This document shows positions 48,711 through 57,725 of a stretch of DNA of 64,000 nucleotides, in pieces (position 1 is the first letter of the stretch; every line of letters begins with the position of its first letter). The stretch covers positions 1 through 64,000 of the forward strand of contig UQAX01000001.1 in assembly GCA_900539145.1 (NCBI GenBank). Reading direction: 5' to 3'. The position numbers were made by a program, and so were the translations under genes. Below the pieces are notes generated by a model. That model had not been told where the DNA came from, did no database searches, and was given only the letters and a program-made list of their open reading frames with translations. This DNA is from an uncultured Blautia sp. Its GTDB lineage: Bacteria > Bacillota > Clostridia > Lachnospirales > Lachnospiraceae.

Positions 48711-49526
48711 CTATATATCTTCGTATGTCAATGCCTGTGCACGGCATCCTTCTGCAATAAAATCCAGTTCCCGATAAAAGCTTTCCAGCTTTTGGGGATT
48801 TTTTTCCTCATACACCTTGTAAAATTCTTCCAATATTTTACCTGTTTCCCTTCGGTTTGCATAATAATAGAGATTTTCTATATTATTCAAAATATCGGCT
48901 ACCAGATTAGATTGGTGCAGCATGGATTTTTGTGCATCCATCACCTCACTGCGTACCAATGACATCTCCTCATCCAGCTTCAGCACAGAATTGGCAGCCT
49001 CTGTCAGTCGATTTGCAAGATTTGCCGGCACATTTCCCTTATATTTATACTGCAAAGAGTGTTCTATGGTTGCCCAGAAATTCATTGCCAACGTCCGGAT
49101 TTGAATTTCTGCACGAATTTCCTTTTTTCCGGTTAGGATTTCTGCACAATAAGCCACAATAATGTGATAACTTCGATAACCGCTGTCTTTTCCCTGCGTC
49201 ACATAATCCTTTTCTTCCAGCACCTTCATATCGCTGCGGTTTCGGATTAAAGCCGCCACCTTTTCAATATCTTCACAAAACTGGCAGATAATCCGCACAC
49301 CGGCAATATCCTCTATTTTTTCTTCCAGCTCCTCCCATGAAACATGCTTATCCTGCATCTTCTCCAGAATACTGTTAATGGACTTTACACGACCGGTTAC
49401 CTGTTCAATGGGAGAATAGAGATTTTTCTCCCTGTGTTCTTTTTTCAGCAGCTTAAATTTCATCACCAAATCTTTCACTGCCAGTTCATAAGGAATGAGC
49501 AATTCACGCCATAAACGTATTTCCAT
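48711..49526 (-). CDS. Small alarmone synthetase (RelA/SpoT synthetase domain)
   Basis: A 271-residue (p)ppGpp synthetase. The GTP/ATP-binding core has RVKSINSILEKMQ, GVRIICQFCEDIEKVA, DSGYRSYHIIVAY and EIQIRTLAMNFWATIEHSLQY (in part). There is no HD hydrolase, TGS or ACT domain, so it is a synthase-only RelQ/RelP-type protein. A C-terminal helical region of about 80 residues could mediate tetramers. ATG 49526 has AAGGAG nine bases upstream. It helps adapt growth to stress. Confidence 0.93.
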   Translation of the reverse strand: MEIRLWRELLIPYELAVKDLVMKFKLLKKEHREKNLYSPIEQVTGRVKSINSILEKMQDKHVSWEELEEKIEDIAGVRIICQFCEDIEKVAALIRNRSDMKVLEEKDYVTQGKDSGYRSYHIIVAYCAEILTGKKEIRAEIQIRTLAMNFWATIEHSLQYKYKGNVPANLANRLTEAANSVLKLDEEMSLVRSEVMDAQKSMLHQSNLVADILNNIENLYYYANRRETGKILEEFYKVYEEKNPQKLESFYRELDFIAEGCRAQALTYEDI

Positions 49527-49576
49527 AAAACATGACTCCTTAACTATCATTAAAGTATAGCATACTTCTTTTCTTT

Positions 49577-50245
49577 TTAATAGAAAAAATTTTTCTGCCT
49601 CTCCTGTAAGAACTGCAGCACCGGATAAGGATTTAAAGGATATTCCTCGTTCTCTTTTGCCGATATGTAAATTCCCAGATGAAGATGGGGCGGAAATTTT
49701 CCTCTTGTTCCTTCTTCACCATATCCCGTATCTCCTAAAAATCCTAAAATTTCTCCTGCTTTTACCTTGTCGCCTTCTGAAAAATCTTCTGCATAAGAGG
49801 ATAGATGTGCGTAATAAAAATATCCGCCTCCCGGACTTCGAATTCCAATACGATATCCGCCCAGAGGAAGCCAGCCGATTTTTTCCACCCTGCCCTCTGT
49901 CATGCTTAAAATCGGATAATAATCGGTTTTATTCTCTTGGGGAAAAATATCACAGCCCTCGTGAAAACGCTCCCCACCATAATGCCTTTTTTCATGCCAA
50001 CTGTTTTCATAAGAAAAAGCTTCTGTCTTTTCGTTAATTCTTCCTGCAACAGGAAAACATTTTAAATCTTCCCAAAAAATTAAATATTTTTCCATATCCT
50101 CTTTGGAAATTCCTGCGCTTTCCATACTCTTTACAGGGAGTCCTCTCTGCCTGAGTTCCTCTAAAGACGCTTTCTCTTTTAATTCTCCTGTAAGATTTAC
50201 GTTAAAAAATAAAATCAGACATAAAAACAGCAGTGTTTTCAGCAC
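49577..50245 (-). CDS. M23 family metallopeptidase (membrane anchored)
   Basis: A 222-residue LytM-type peptidoglycan endopeptidase or its inactive relative. The N-terminal hydrophobic helix TLLFLCLILFFNVN anchors it. The zinc ligands appear as HEGCDIFP and HLHLGIYIS, with the strands GRVEKIGWLPLGGYRIGIRS and YYAHLSSYAEDFSEGDKV between, each in part. I chose the GTG at 50245 because GGAGG stands six bases upstream; earlier in-frame starts lack a site. It is transcribed in the same direction as the alarmone synthetase. Confidence 0.88.
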   Translation of the reverse strand: MLKTLLFLCLILFFNVNLTGELKEKASLEELRQRGLPVKSMESAGISKEDMEKYLIFWEDLKCFPVAGRINEKTEAFSYENSWHEKRHYGGERFHEGCDIFPQENKTDYYPILSMTEGRVEKIGWLPLGGYRIGIRSPGGGYFYYAHLSSYAEDFSEGDKVKAGEILGFLGDTGYGEEGTRGKFPPHLHLGIYISAKENEEYPLNPYPVLQFLQERQKNFFY

Positions 50246-50335
50246 AAAAAACCTCCGTCTGCACACAAGATATTCCGGCAGCTGCACGCTTACCATTACA
50301 TATCATTCTATGCACAGACGAAGGCAATTATGACA

Positions 50336-51787
50336 TTATTCCTTTATTCTTTTTAAAACTTCCAACAGGTATTTCCATACACGTTCCACAGAAGAAATAG
50401 ATAGTTTTTCTTCGGAAGTATGAATGTCCTGCATATCAGGACCGATAGATACGCAGTCCAGTCCCGCAATTTTCTCATAGAACAGACCACATTCCAAACC
50501 GGCGTGAATAACATTCACAACAGGCTCTTTCTCATACATTTCCTCGTATACGTCTACCAGCACCTGACGAAGCTTAGAGTCCTGCTTAAATTCCCATGCA
50601 GGATATTCTCCTTCTATGGTGAAAGTACCGCCTAAAAACTCTGTCAAATAGCCGATTTTATCAGCCAAAGCTTTCTTTGCCGTTCCCACTGAGCTTCTCA
50701 CACTGGCAGAACAGCTCAGTGCAGCAGGAGTCAATTTTGTAATTCCCACATTGCAGGAGGTCTCTACCAAACCGTCAATAAAGCCGCACATTTTCTGAAT
50801 TCCGTTTGGATAATTTAAAAGGAAAAACAATACTTTTTCCTGACTTACCGGATGAAGCACCGGTTCAGTGCCCTGTCCTTCTTCTTCTACGGTAACGGTA
50901 ATTCCTTCGTCACTTCCTGTATATTCTTTTCTCAAAGCTTCTGTATAAGCCGCAGCATAGGCGGAAAGCTTTTCTCCGTCTTCCTTGGAAGCCAATACCA
51001 AAGCCTCTGCCTCTCTTGGAATGGCATTGTCTTTTTGTCCTCCGAAAAGCTCTGAAACAGAATATTCTGCCAATTCTTTTCCTTCATGGAGAAAACGTGC
51101 CAAAAGCAACGTAGCATTTGCTCTGTTTTTATCAATTTCCGCACCGGAATGACCGCCTAAAAGTCCTGACACTTTTATTCTCCATTTATAATCTGTATAC
51201 TCTTGATAGCGAACAGGAATTTCTGAAACCGCTGTCATACCTCCTGCACAACCTGCACAAATATATCCTTCTTCTTCAGAATCCAGATTGATTAAATATT
51301 TTGCTTTTAAAGGGGTTGTATCAATAGAAGCTGCTCCTAAAAGTCCGATTTCCTCATCTACAGTAATTACTAACTCCAGTGCCGGATGTGAAAGAGTAGT
51401 ATCTTCCATAATTGCCAGTCCATAAGCAACAGCAATTCCATTATCACCGCCCAAAGTAGTATTTGTTGCAGAAACAAAATCACCTTCTATCCGAAGTTCT
51501 AAAGGATCTTTTGTAAAATCATGTGTGCTGTCTGCTGTTTTTTCACAGACCATATCCATGTGTCCCTGAAGCATAACGGTAGGTGCATTTTCATACCCTT
51601 TCGAAGCTTCTTTAAAAATAATTACATTATTATCATCATCCTGAATACAGCGTAAGTTATGGGAATGGGCAAAATTTACCAGATAATCACTGATTTCCTT
51701 TGTATTCCCTGAACCATGAGGGATTTTGCTGATTTCCTCAAAATAATAAAATACCCTTTCAGGCTGTAAATGTTCTAATACTGCCAT
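50336..51787 (-). CDS. pepD: Aminoacyl-histidine dipeptidase (M20 family)
   Basis: A 483-residue metallopeptidase cleaving Xaa-His dipeptides and related peptides. The dizinc site is visible as LQGHMDMVCEK, TLGGDNGIAVA and TVDEEIGLLGA, and ALSCSASVRSSVG is the dimer-lid region. ATG 51787 follows AGGAGG by about six bases; a longer reading has no site. It is the first gene of a minus-strand run that continues into the M23 gene about 90 bases later. Confidence 0.95.
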   Translation of the reverse strand: MAVLEHLQPERVFYYFEEISKIPHGSGNTKEISDYLVNFAHSHNLRCIQDDDNNVIIFKEASKGYENAPTVMLQGHMDMVCEKTADSTHDFTKDPLELRIEGDFVSATNTTLGGDNGIAVAYGLAIMEDTTLSHPALELVITVDEEIGLLGAASIDTTPLKAKYLINLDSEEEGYICAGCAGGMTAVSEIPVRYQEYTDYKWRIKVSGLLGGHSGAEIDKNRANATLLLARFLHEGKELAEYSVSELFGGQKDNAIPREAEALVLASKEDGEKLSAYAAAYTEALRKEYTGSDEGITVTVEEEGQGTEPVLHPVSQEKVLFFLLNYPNGIQKMCGFIDGLVETSCNVGITKLTPAALSCSASVRSSVGTAKKALADKIGYLTEFLGGTFTIEGEYPAWEFKQDSKLRQVLVDVYEEMYEKEPVVNVIHAGLECGLFYEKIAGLDCVSIGPDMQDIHTSEEKLSISSVERVWKYLLEVLKRIKE

Positions 51788-51918
51788 TTCTGTTTCCTCC
51801 TGTTTTTTTTCTTTCTTCATTCTTACACAGATTGAAAAAAATAGCAAGCTTTCCGGAAAAACTTGAATATTCTATTTCTTCTCACATATATTTTAGATAA
51901 AAACTCTGGGATTTTTTC

Positions 51919-52860
51919 ATGAAAAAAATAATTCTTCCTTTTGCTTTACTGTTTTTTTTATTTTTTCTCTTATTATTTCCCTCTCAGGCATTTTCCTATG
52001 CCAAAGCAGGACTCATGTTATGGTTCTATACCCTTTTACCTTCTCTTTTACCTTTTATGATTTTATCCAATATCTGCATCAAAACCGGAGTACTGGACAA
52101 ACTTTTTGAAGCCCCCAAAAAATTTTGGAAAAAAGTTTTTGCTCTATCACCATCAGGCGCTTATGCATTATGCATGGGAATTTTCTGTGGATATCCCATG
52201 GGTGCCAAAATCACCGCAGACCTTTACATAGAGCATTGTATCTCGAAAGAAGAGGCCTCCTACCTATTGACCTTTGCATGTTTCCCGGGACCTTCCTTTT
52301 TATCTTCTTATTTATGTGTGGGGCTTTTTAAAAATACACACCTGATTTTCCCTACCTATTTTATTCTTTACAGTTCCGGTTTTTTATGCTCTTTTCTTTT
52401 TCGTCCTAAAAAAAATACGGAATTTCCTTATCTCGAAAAAAAGAAAAAAGAGATATCCAGCTCCGATTTCCTCGGAGAAATTCTGGATACCTCTATTATG
52501 AACGGTTTTGAAACAATTACAAAACTGGGAGGATACATTTTAATTTTCTCTATCCTTCAGGGAATTTCCAGCATTATCTTTCGCTCTTTTCCTATCCTTA
52601 GCTATTTTTTACAAGGACTTACGGAAATGACTACCGGAAATGCAGCTTTATCAAAAGCTCCTTGGGAATTTGATTTTCTCTATCCTCTTATTCTTGCATT
52701 TACTTCTTTTGGCGGCTTAAGCGTAGCCGCACAAACAAAATCTATGCTCGCAAATACAGACTTGCCATTTTTCTCTTACATAAAAGGAAAACTATGTAGT
52801 TTCGTCTGTACCTTTATCATAGCTTTTTGCTTAGTCAAAATCGTCAAAGTCATCATCTAA
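51919..52860 (+). CDS. ylbJ: YlbJ sporulation integral membrane protein
   Basis: A 313-residue, eight-helix membrane protein of the nucleoside-recognition (Gate) family. LPSLLPFMILSNICIKTG and CGYPMGAKITADLY are typical YlbJ motifs. In Bacillus subtilis YlbJ is required for spore cortex formation and made in the mother cell. The neighbours (coaD, rsmD) match the B. subtilis ylb cluster. Its 3' end overlaps the convergent coiled-coil gene by 30 bases. No strong vegetative promoter is seen upstream. Confidence 0.92.
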   Translation: MKKIILPFALLFFLFFLLLFPSQAFSYAKAGLMLWFYTLLPSLLPFMILSNICIKTGVLDKLFEAPKKFWKKVFALSPSGAYALCMGIFCGYPMGAKITADLYIEHCISKEEASYLLTFACFPGPSFLSSYLCVGLFKNTHLIFPTYFILYSSGFLCSFLFRPKKNTEFPYLEKKKKEISSSDFLGEILDTSIMNGFETITKLGGYILIFSILQGISSIIFRSFPILSYFLQGLTEMTTGNAALSKAPWEFDFLYPLILAFTSFGGLSVAAQTKSMLANTDLPFFSYIKGKLCSFVCTFIIAFCLVKIVKVII

Positions 52861-53481
52861 ATCGTCATCTAAGTCTAAGTCGTCCGGTTGATAAGAAGCT
52901 GTAGACTCTTCTTCCTGAACCGGAGCTTCATTATTCTGAACAAGCTGAGGAGATAACTCGGCTCTGTTCTGGTTAATAACTTCTAAGGAATTACGCAATG
53001 CCTGAACAAAGTCATTGTATTTTGCTGCTGCATCTTCTAACATGTTGCTGGCAAGCTGTCCCATATTTGCCATCATTTCATCTGTATAAGATACTGCGCT
53101 TAAACGAAGTGTATTTGCATCATTGGTAGCTGCGTCAATAATCGCCTGTGCCTGCTGATTTGCACTGTTGATGGTTTCGTTTGCCTGTGCGTAAGCCTGC
53201 TGCATTACTTCAGACTCTTTTACCATCTCTTGTACCTGTTTTTTGGTGTCTTCGATGATATTGTCTGCTTTTGCCTGTGCGTCTGCTAAGATTGCATCTT
53301 TATTGCTGATGATTTTCTGATATCTTTTGATTTCATCCGGTGTTTTTAAACGAAGCTCTCTTAAGAGTTCTTCGATTTCCTCTTTATTTACAATAATCTT
53401 TGTTGTAGATAATGCCTGATATTTACAACTTTCCACATATTCTTCGATTTCTTCAATAATCTGTTCAATTCTGCTGCTCAT
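52831..53481 (-). CDS. Coiled-coil protein with acidic tail (V-ATPase subunit H/E-like annotation)
   Basis: A 216-residue, highly helical protein. Residues about 40-170 form a long coiled coil (DAILADAQAKADNIIEDTKK, AIIDAATNDANTL). The last 20 residues are almost purely acidic (DDLDLDDDLDDDFDDFD), unlike the basic tails of DivIVA proteins. Similar proteins are found beside coaD across Lachnospiraceae and are often labelled as vacuolar-type ATPase subunits, but there is no ATPase operon here, so a structural role is more likely. It converges on ylbJ with a 30-base overlap. Confidence 0.75.
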   Translation of the reverse strand: MSSRIEQIIEEIEEYVESCKYQALSTTKIIVNKEEIEELLRELRLKTPDEIKRYQKIISNKDAILADAQAKADNIIEDTKKQVQEMVKESEVMQQAYAQANETINSANQQAQAIIDAATNDANTLRLSAVSYTDEMMANMGQLASNMLEDAAAKYNDFVQALRNSLEVINQNRAELSPQLVQNNEAPVQEEESTASYQPDDLDLDDDLDDDFDDFD

Positions 53482-53484
53482 CTT

Positions 53485-53997
53485 TTATTTCTCCTTATTG
53501 TATTCTTTTCCCAAATGCCTCTGCCTGTATTTTTCCTCTACCTGTCGTACGACAAAATCCGGTGCAAAATTTGAAATGTCTGCTCCAAAGGACGCCGCCT
53601 CCTTCAATGTAGTGGAACTTAAATACGCATACTGAAGGCTGGTAGTCAAAAACATAGTATCCACATCAGTTGCCAACACGCGGTTTGTCTGTGCCATCTG
53701 TAATTCATATTCGAAATCAGTAAACGCTCTCAAACCACGAATAATTACCTTTGCCTCGCAGCTTCGTGCAAAATTAACAGATAATCCGTCAAACGCCTGA
53801 ATTTTTACGTTGGGAATATCTTCTGTTACATTCTCTAATATATTAACACGTTCTTCCACAGAAAACAACGGACTTTTTGCAGAATTATTCAAAACTCCTA
53901 CAACGACCTCATCAAATAAGCTTGCCGCCCTTCTTATAATGTCCAGATGACCGTAAGTTGCCGGGTCAAAGCTTCCCGGATAAATTGCTCGTACCAT
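53485..53997 (-). CDS. coaD: Pantetheine-phosphate adenylyltransferase
   Basis: A 170-residue coenzyme A biosynthesis enzyme. The nucleotidyltransferase motif is YPGSFDPATYGHLDII (about 6-21; the usual T/xNGH reads ATYGH) and the second signature is YLSSTTLKEAASFGADI. The gene sits 3 bases from rsmD, the classic pairing in Firmicutes, and 3 bases from the coiled-coil gene. Confidence 0.96.
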   Translation of the reverse strand: MVRAIYPGSFDPATYGHLDIIRRAASLFDEVVVGVLNNSAKSPLFSVEERVNILENVTEDIPNVKIQAFDGLSVNFARSCEAKVIIRGLRAFTDFEYELQMAQTNRVLATDVDTMFLTTSLQYAYLSSTTLKEAASFGADISNFAPDFVVRQVEEKYRQRHLGKEYNKEK

Positions 53998-54000
53998 TTT

Positions 54001-54552
54001 CTATGCCTTTCTAATAAAAATGTGCTGGTTTGTCTTGTATCTTTTGATTTTATCAATGGAAAATCCCATCTCCTCCAGATAACTGAAATCTGTTTCCAAA
54101 GAAGCCTCCACAATTATTCTGGTATCTTCATTTACGAATTTGGCATCTTTTAAAAGCTCCAAAACCTGTTTTTCCAGCTCCTGATTATAGGGCGGATCCA
54201 TAAAAATACAATCAAACGGTTCTTCGTTTTCTAAAGAAGCAACTGCCTGAAACACATCTTTGCACCATACCTCGCCTCTGTCTGCCAGTCTGGTAAACTT
54301 CAGATTGTCCTCAATTACGGCTGCCGCCCTTCTATTCTTTTCAATAAAAACACAAAACTGCGCACCTCTGCTTAAAGCTTCTATTCCAATCCCGCCGCTT
54401 CCTGCAAAAATATCTAAAAAGCGACATTCGCACAGATAGGGCTGAAGCATATTAAATAACGTTTCCTTCACCCTGTCTGTGGTCGGTCTTGTTTCCAAAC
54501 CGGGAATAGTTTTTAAAGGCATACTCTTTGCACTTCCTGCAATGACTCTCAT
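54001..54552 (-). CDS. rsmD: 16S rRNA (guanine(966)-N(2))-methyltransferase RsmD
   Basis: A 183-residue methyltransferase. RVIAGSAKSMPLKTIPG opens the protein, the SAM loop is FLDIFAGSGGIGIEALSRG and the catalytic FMDPPY tetrapeptide is at about residue 119. It methylates G966 of 16S rRNA. Located directly before coaD on the same strand. Confidence 0.96.
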   Translation of the reverse strand: MRVIAGSAKSMPLKTIPGLETRPTTDRVKETLFNMLQPYLCECRFLDIFAGSGGIGIEALSRGAQFCVFIEKNRRAAAVIEDNLKFTRLADRGEVWCKDVFQAVASLENEEPFDCIFMDPPYNQELEKQVLELLKDAKFVNEDTRIIVEASLETDFSYLEEMGFSIDKIKRYKTNQHIFIRKA

Positions 54553-54579
54553 AAGCTGTTTTTCCTTCTTCAGTATCTT

Positions 54580-54972
54580 TTATCGATTTAAGCGGTAATC
54601 CAAATCTCCCTGCTCCAGTCCCAATATTAAAGACTCTGCCGTTGCAATATTCGTTGCAATAGGAATATTGTACTGGTCGCAGCAGCCGGATATCTGGTAT
54701 ACATCCGGCTCTGTTCCGTCAATCATTGCCGGATTGTAGAAAAAGATTACCATATCAATATCTCCACGCTCAATCATTTCTGTAAACTGTTTATCTCCTC
54801 CCATGCTTCCGGGAAGGAATTTGTGGACGCGCAGGTTTGTCACTTCTTCTATTCTGCGTCCCGTAGTCCCTGTTGCATAAATCTCGTGCTTTGCCAAAAT
54901 GTTCTTATAAGCAATGCAAAAATCCTCAATCAGGGCTTTTTTACTGTTATGCGCTATAATTCCAACATTCAT
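54580..54972 (-). CDS. mgsA: Methylglyoxal synthase
   Basis: A 130-residue enzyme forming methylglyoxal from dihydroxyacetone phosphate, a bypass under phosphate limitation. IIAHNSKKALIEDF, YATGTTGRRIEEV and LPGSMGGDKQFTEMIERGDIDMVIFFYN (in part) match the family, including the catalytic aspartate in GDIDM. It lies 27 bases upstream of rsmD on the same strand. Confidence 0.96.
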   Translation of the reverse strand: MNVGIIAHNSKKALIEDFCIAYKNILAKHEIYATGTTGRRIEEVTNLRVHKFLPGSMGGDKQFTEMIERGDIDMVIFFYNPAMIDGTEPDVYQISGCCDQYNIPIATNIATAESLILGLEQGDLDYRLNR

Positions 54973-55196
54973 TTACATCAATCCTTATTTATTTAATTCA
55001 ATCAAACCCTACGGTTCTCTTGTATTCCAGAGTCTATTATAGCAAAAGCACCAACTCCTTGCAATTATTTTTTATCATTTTATACACTTTTTACAAATTT
55101 TGTGTACTTTCACAAAAAAATCGACTCGAAACCCTAAATCTGAATACTCATTGTAATACAATTCACATAATTTGTCAAAACTTGAAAGAACTTCTA

Positions 55197-55257
55197 GTGT
55201 AAAAACTTTTTAAAATCACATACTAGCATTGTAACAAAAATAAATTCCAAAGGAGGA
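55197..55257 (+). promoter_or_regulatory. Sigma-G-like promoter and RBS of the SASP gene
   Basis: CATACTA (55219-55225) is an exact match to the forespore sigma-G -10 consensus. GTGTA (55197-55201), 17 bases upstream, is one mismatch from the -35. AAAGGAGG at about 55250-55257 precedes the ATG. The 220 bases between mgsA and this promoter are AT-rich with no gene seen. Confidence 0.65.
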
Positions 55258-55265
55258 AATAAAAA

Positions 55266-55493
55266 ATGTCTAACAATAATTCTTCAAACAAAGCAGTTGT
55301 ACCGGAAGCAAAGGGAGCATTAAATCGTTTCAAATACGAAGTTGCCAACGAATTAGGTGTACCTCTTACAGACGGTTACAACGGTAACTTAACATCCAAA
55401 CAGAACGGTTCCGTTGGTGGATATATGGTCAAAAAAATGATTGAGGCACAGGAACGTCAGATGTCCGGAAACGGAAGCACACAGCAGTTCTAA
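55266..55493 (+). CDS. Alpha/beta-type small acid-soluble spore protein
   Basis: A 75-residue SASP that coats and protects DNA in the spore. FKYEVANELGVPL carries the GPR protease site (after the E) and the second signature is GGYMVKKMIEAQERQM. The glutamine- and asparagine-rich ends are typical. The sigma-G-like promoter agrees with forespore expression. This is the best single marker that the organism forms spores. Confidence 0.96.
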   Translation: MSNNNSSNKAVVPEAKGALNRFKYEVANELGVPLTDGYNGNLTSKQNGSVGGYMVKKMIEAQERQMSGNGSTQQF

Positions 55494-55527
55494 GGGTTCA
55501 AAGCATTGATATGCTTTAACAGCTGAC

Positions 55528-55581
55528 AAAAGGGATTTTCTTCTGCTTATTTCAAAAGTAAAAAGAAGGAAGTCCCTTTTT
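55528..55581. terminator. Terminator between SASP and recG
   Basis: AAAAGGGA and TCCCTTTT outer arms with inner TTCTTCT/AGAAGGA pairing; T-run at the plus-strand end and A-run at the other, so it may stop both convergent genes. Confidence 0.65.
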
Positions 55582-55588
55582 ATTTGCC

Positions 55589-57646
55589 TTATATTCCTGG
55601 CATCTCCATTCTTTCCTTGCCGTAAGAAAAAAGTCTGTCCTTTAATCTTTCATGCTGGGGCAGGGATAAATCCGGATCTAAAGCTAAAATCCCTCCAGCC
55701 GCTTCACCGGCTTCTTTTAAAATTTCTGCATCCTGATAAACATCTGCAATTTTAAATTCCATCAAACCGCTTTGACGAATACCAAAGAAATCTCCCGGTC
55801 CGCGCAGTCTTAAATCTTCTCCCGCAATCTGAAATCCATCATTGGATTTCACCAGAATTTCCAATCTCTCCTTTGTCTCTGTATCCTGCCCTCCCTGCAC
55901 GAAAATACAGTAAGACTGATGCTCTCCTCGTCCTACCCTTCCTCTTAGCTGATGAAGCTGGGCAAGTCCGAAGCGTTCTGCATTTTCTACCATCATTACC
56001 GTTGCATTTGGTACGTTTACCCCTACCTCAATAACGGTGGTAGACACCAGCACCTGTATTTGATTTGCGGCAAAAGCTTCCATAATTTTATTCTTTTCTC
56101 CCGCCTTCATTCTTCCGTGAAGATATGCAACAGAGATATCAGACGGCAGAGCATCCTTTAAAATCTGCGTGTAATCAATTACATTTTCCGCATCCAGTCC
56201 TTCACTTTCTTCTACCATAGGACAGATAACATACACCTGCCGTCCTTCCTCCACCTGCTTTTGAATAAAATGATAGGCTCTCGGACGATAAGACGTATCC
56301 ACCACACAGTTTTTTATAGGCAATCGCTTTGCCGGCAGTTCATCCATGACAGAAATATCCAAATCTCCGTATAAAATAATTGCCAAGGTTCTGGGAATTG
56401 GTGTGGCGCTCATAACCAGCACATGGGGCTTTGTCCCTTTTTTTGATAAATCCTCTCTTTGCTGAACCCCAAAGCGATGCTGCTCATCGGTAATTACCAA
56501 TGCCAGATTTTCATATTCCACTTTTTCCTGTATCAGCGCATGGGTTCCGATAATAAGCTTTGCCTCTCCGGAAGCAATTTCCGCATATCTCTCCCGCTTT
56601 TCCTTTGCTGTATTGGAACCGGTAAGGAGAACGGCTTTTAGCGGCAGCTGATGCTCCTTGAGCAGTTTTTCCATTTCTTTAAAATGCTGCTTTGCCAAAA
56701 CCTCCGTGGGAACCATAAGCGCAGCCTGATATCCATTGCAAGCAGCAAGCAGCATTGCCAGAAATGCAATAATGGTTTTTCCGCTGCCCACATCTCCCTG
56801 TACAAGTCTGGACATCAGCGTATGTCCTGTCATATCCCTTTCAATTTCATTCCACACTCTCTTTTGTGCATTTGTCAACGGATAAGGCAGTCCATCAATT
56901 ACATTTTCTGTTTCCCACACCGGTTTTATGGCAAAAGAATTTGGCGTGTCCTGTGTCTTTTCCTTCATCATTCGAATAGAAAGAATAAAAAGTAAAAATT
57001 CATCAAAAACTAATCGATGATGTCCCAGAAGTAAATCTTTCTTATCTTTTGGAAAATGAATATGTGAAACTGCATAGTTATATTCTGCCAACTGATAATA
57101 GTTTCTATACTCCTCCGGAAGATATTCCTGCACAATTTCTTTATTTTCCAAAATCTGACGCATGGTTTTCACCATAAATTTATTGGTTAGTCCTTTTGTC
57201 AGCCCGTAAATAGGATAAAGGCTGTGAAGCAGCGCCTTGTAATCCTCTCTTTTGAAAATCTCCGGCTGCTCCATGGTCTTTCGCCCGTTTTTGTCCGTTA
57301 CCATTCCTCTGAAAATATAAATGCCGCCGGACTGTAAGGTATTGCGTAAAAAAGGCATATTATACCACGTAAGCTGCAAGAAAGAATTTTCTTCTTTTAA
57401 AGTGGCAGTTACAACCGTAAGCCTGCCTGTATTTCGCACGCCCACTTTTCCTGTAAGCCTTCCCATAACCGCACATTTTTTTCCTGCCGTTGCCTGAGAA
57501 ACGCCAATAGGCTCTGTATATTCATCGTATTCCCTTGGATAATATCTGAGAAAATCTCCCACTGTGGTAATTCCCAATTTTGCCAAAAGCTTTTCTGTTT
57601 TTTCACCAATTCCTTTTATATTTCGGATACTTTCCTGTTCCCTCAT
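55589..57646 (-). CDS. recG: ATP-dependent DNA helicase RecG
   Basis: A 685-residue branch-migration helicase that rescues stalled forks. The N-terminal wedge/OB domain covers about 1-200 (IRNIKGIGEKTEKLL). Walker A is GDVGSGKTIIAF, motif II ITDEQHRFGVQQR, motif III MSATPIPRTLA and motif VI LRGRVGRGEHQSY. ATG 57646 follows GAGGA by eight bases; an upstream in-frame extension is not needed. It follows the DAK2-domain gene by 79 bases on the same strand. Confidence 0.97.
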   Translation of the reverse strand: MREQESIRNIKGIGEKTEKLLAKLGITTVGDFLRYYPREYDEYTEPIGVSQATAGKKCAVMGRLTGKVGVRNTGRLTVVTATLKEENSFLQLTWYNMPFLRNTLQSGGIYIFRGMVTDKNGRKTMEQPEIFKREDYKALLHSLYPIYGLTKGLTNKFMVKTMRQILENKEIVQEYLPEEYRNYYQLAEYNYAVSHIHFPKDKKDLLLGHHRLVFDEFLLFILSIRMMKEKTQDTPNSFAIKPVWETENVIDGLPYPLTNAQKRVWNEIERDMTGHTLMSRLVQGDVGSGKTIIAFLAMLLAACNGYQAALMVPTEVLAKQHFKEMEKLLKEHQLPLKAVLLTGSNTAKEKRERYAEIASGEAKLIIGTHALIQEKVEYENLALVITDEQHRFGVQQREDLSKKGTKPHVLVMSATPIPRTLAIILYGDLDISVMDELPAKRLPIKNCVVDTSYRPRAYHFIQKQVEEGRQVYVICPMVEESEGLDAENVIDYTQILKDALPSDISVAYLHGRMKAGEKNKIMEAFAANQIQVLVSTTVIEVGVNVPNATVMMVENAERFGLAQLHQLRGRVGRGEHQSYCIFVQGGQDTETKERLEILVKSNDGFQIAGEDLRLRGPGDFFGIRQSGLMEFKIADVYQDAEILKEAGEAAGGILALDPDLSLPQHERLKDRLFSYGKERMEMPGI

Positions 57647-57725
57647 TTTAAAAATCCTCATAAAAAAGAAGCGGTTAAGGCTATCGCATAAGTGCAACAA
57701 CCCCAACAGCTCCTCTGTTCCTCTT

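Noticed and set aside
55020..55202. 60-residue plus-strand frame upstream of the SASP gene
   Set aside because: It covers AT-rich non-coding DNA and runs into the sigma-G-like promoter; no RBS is present.
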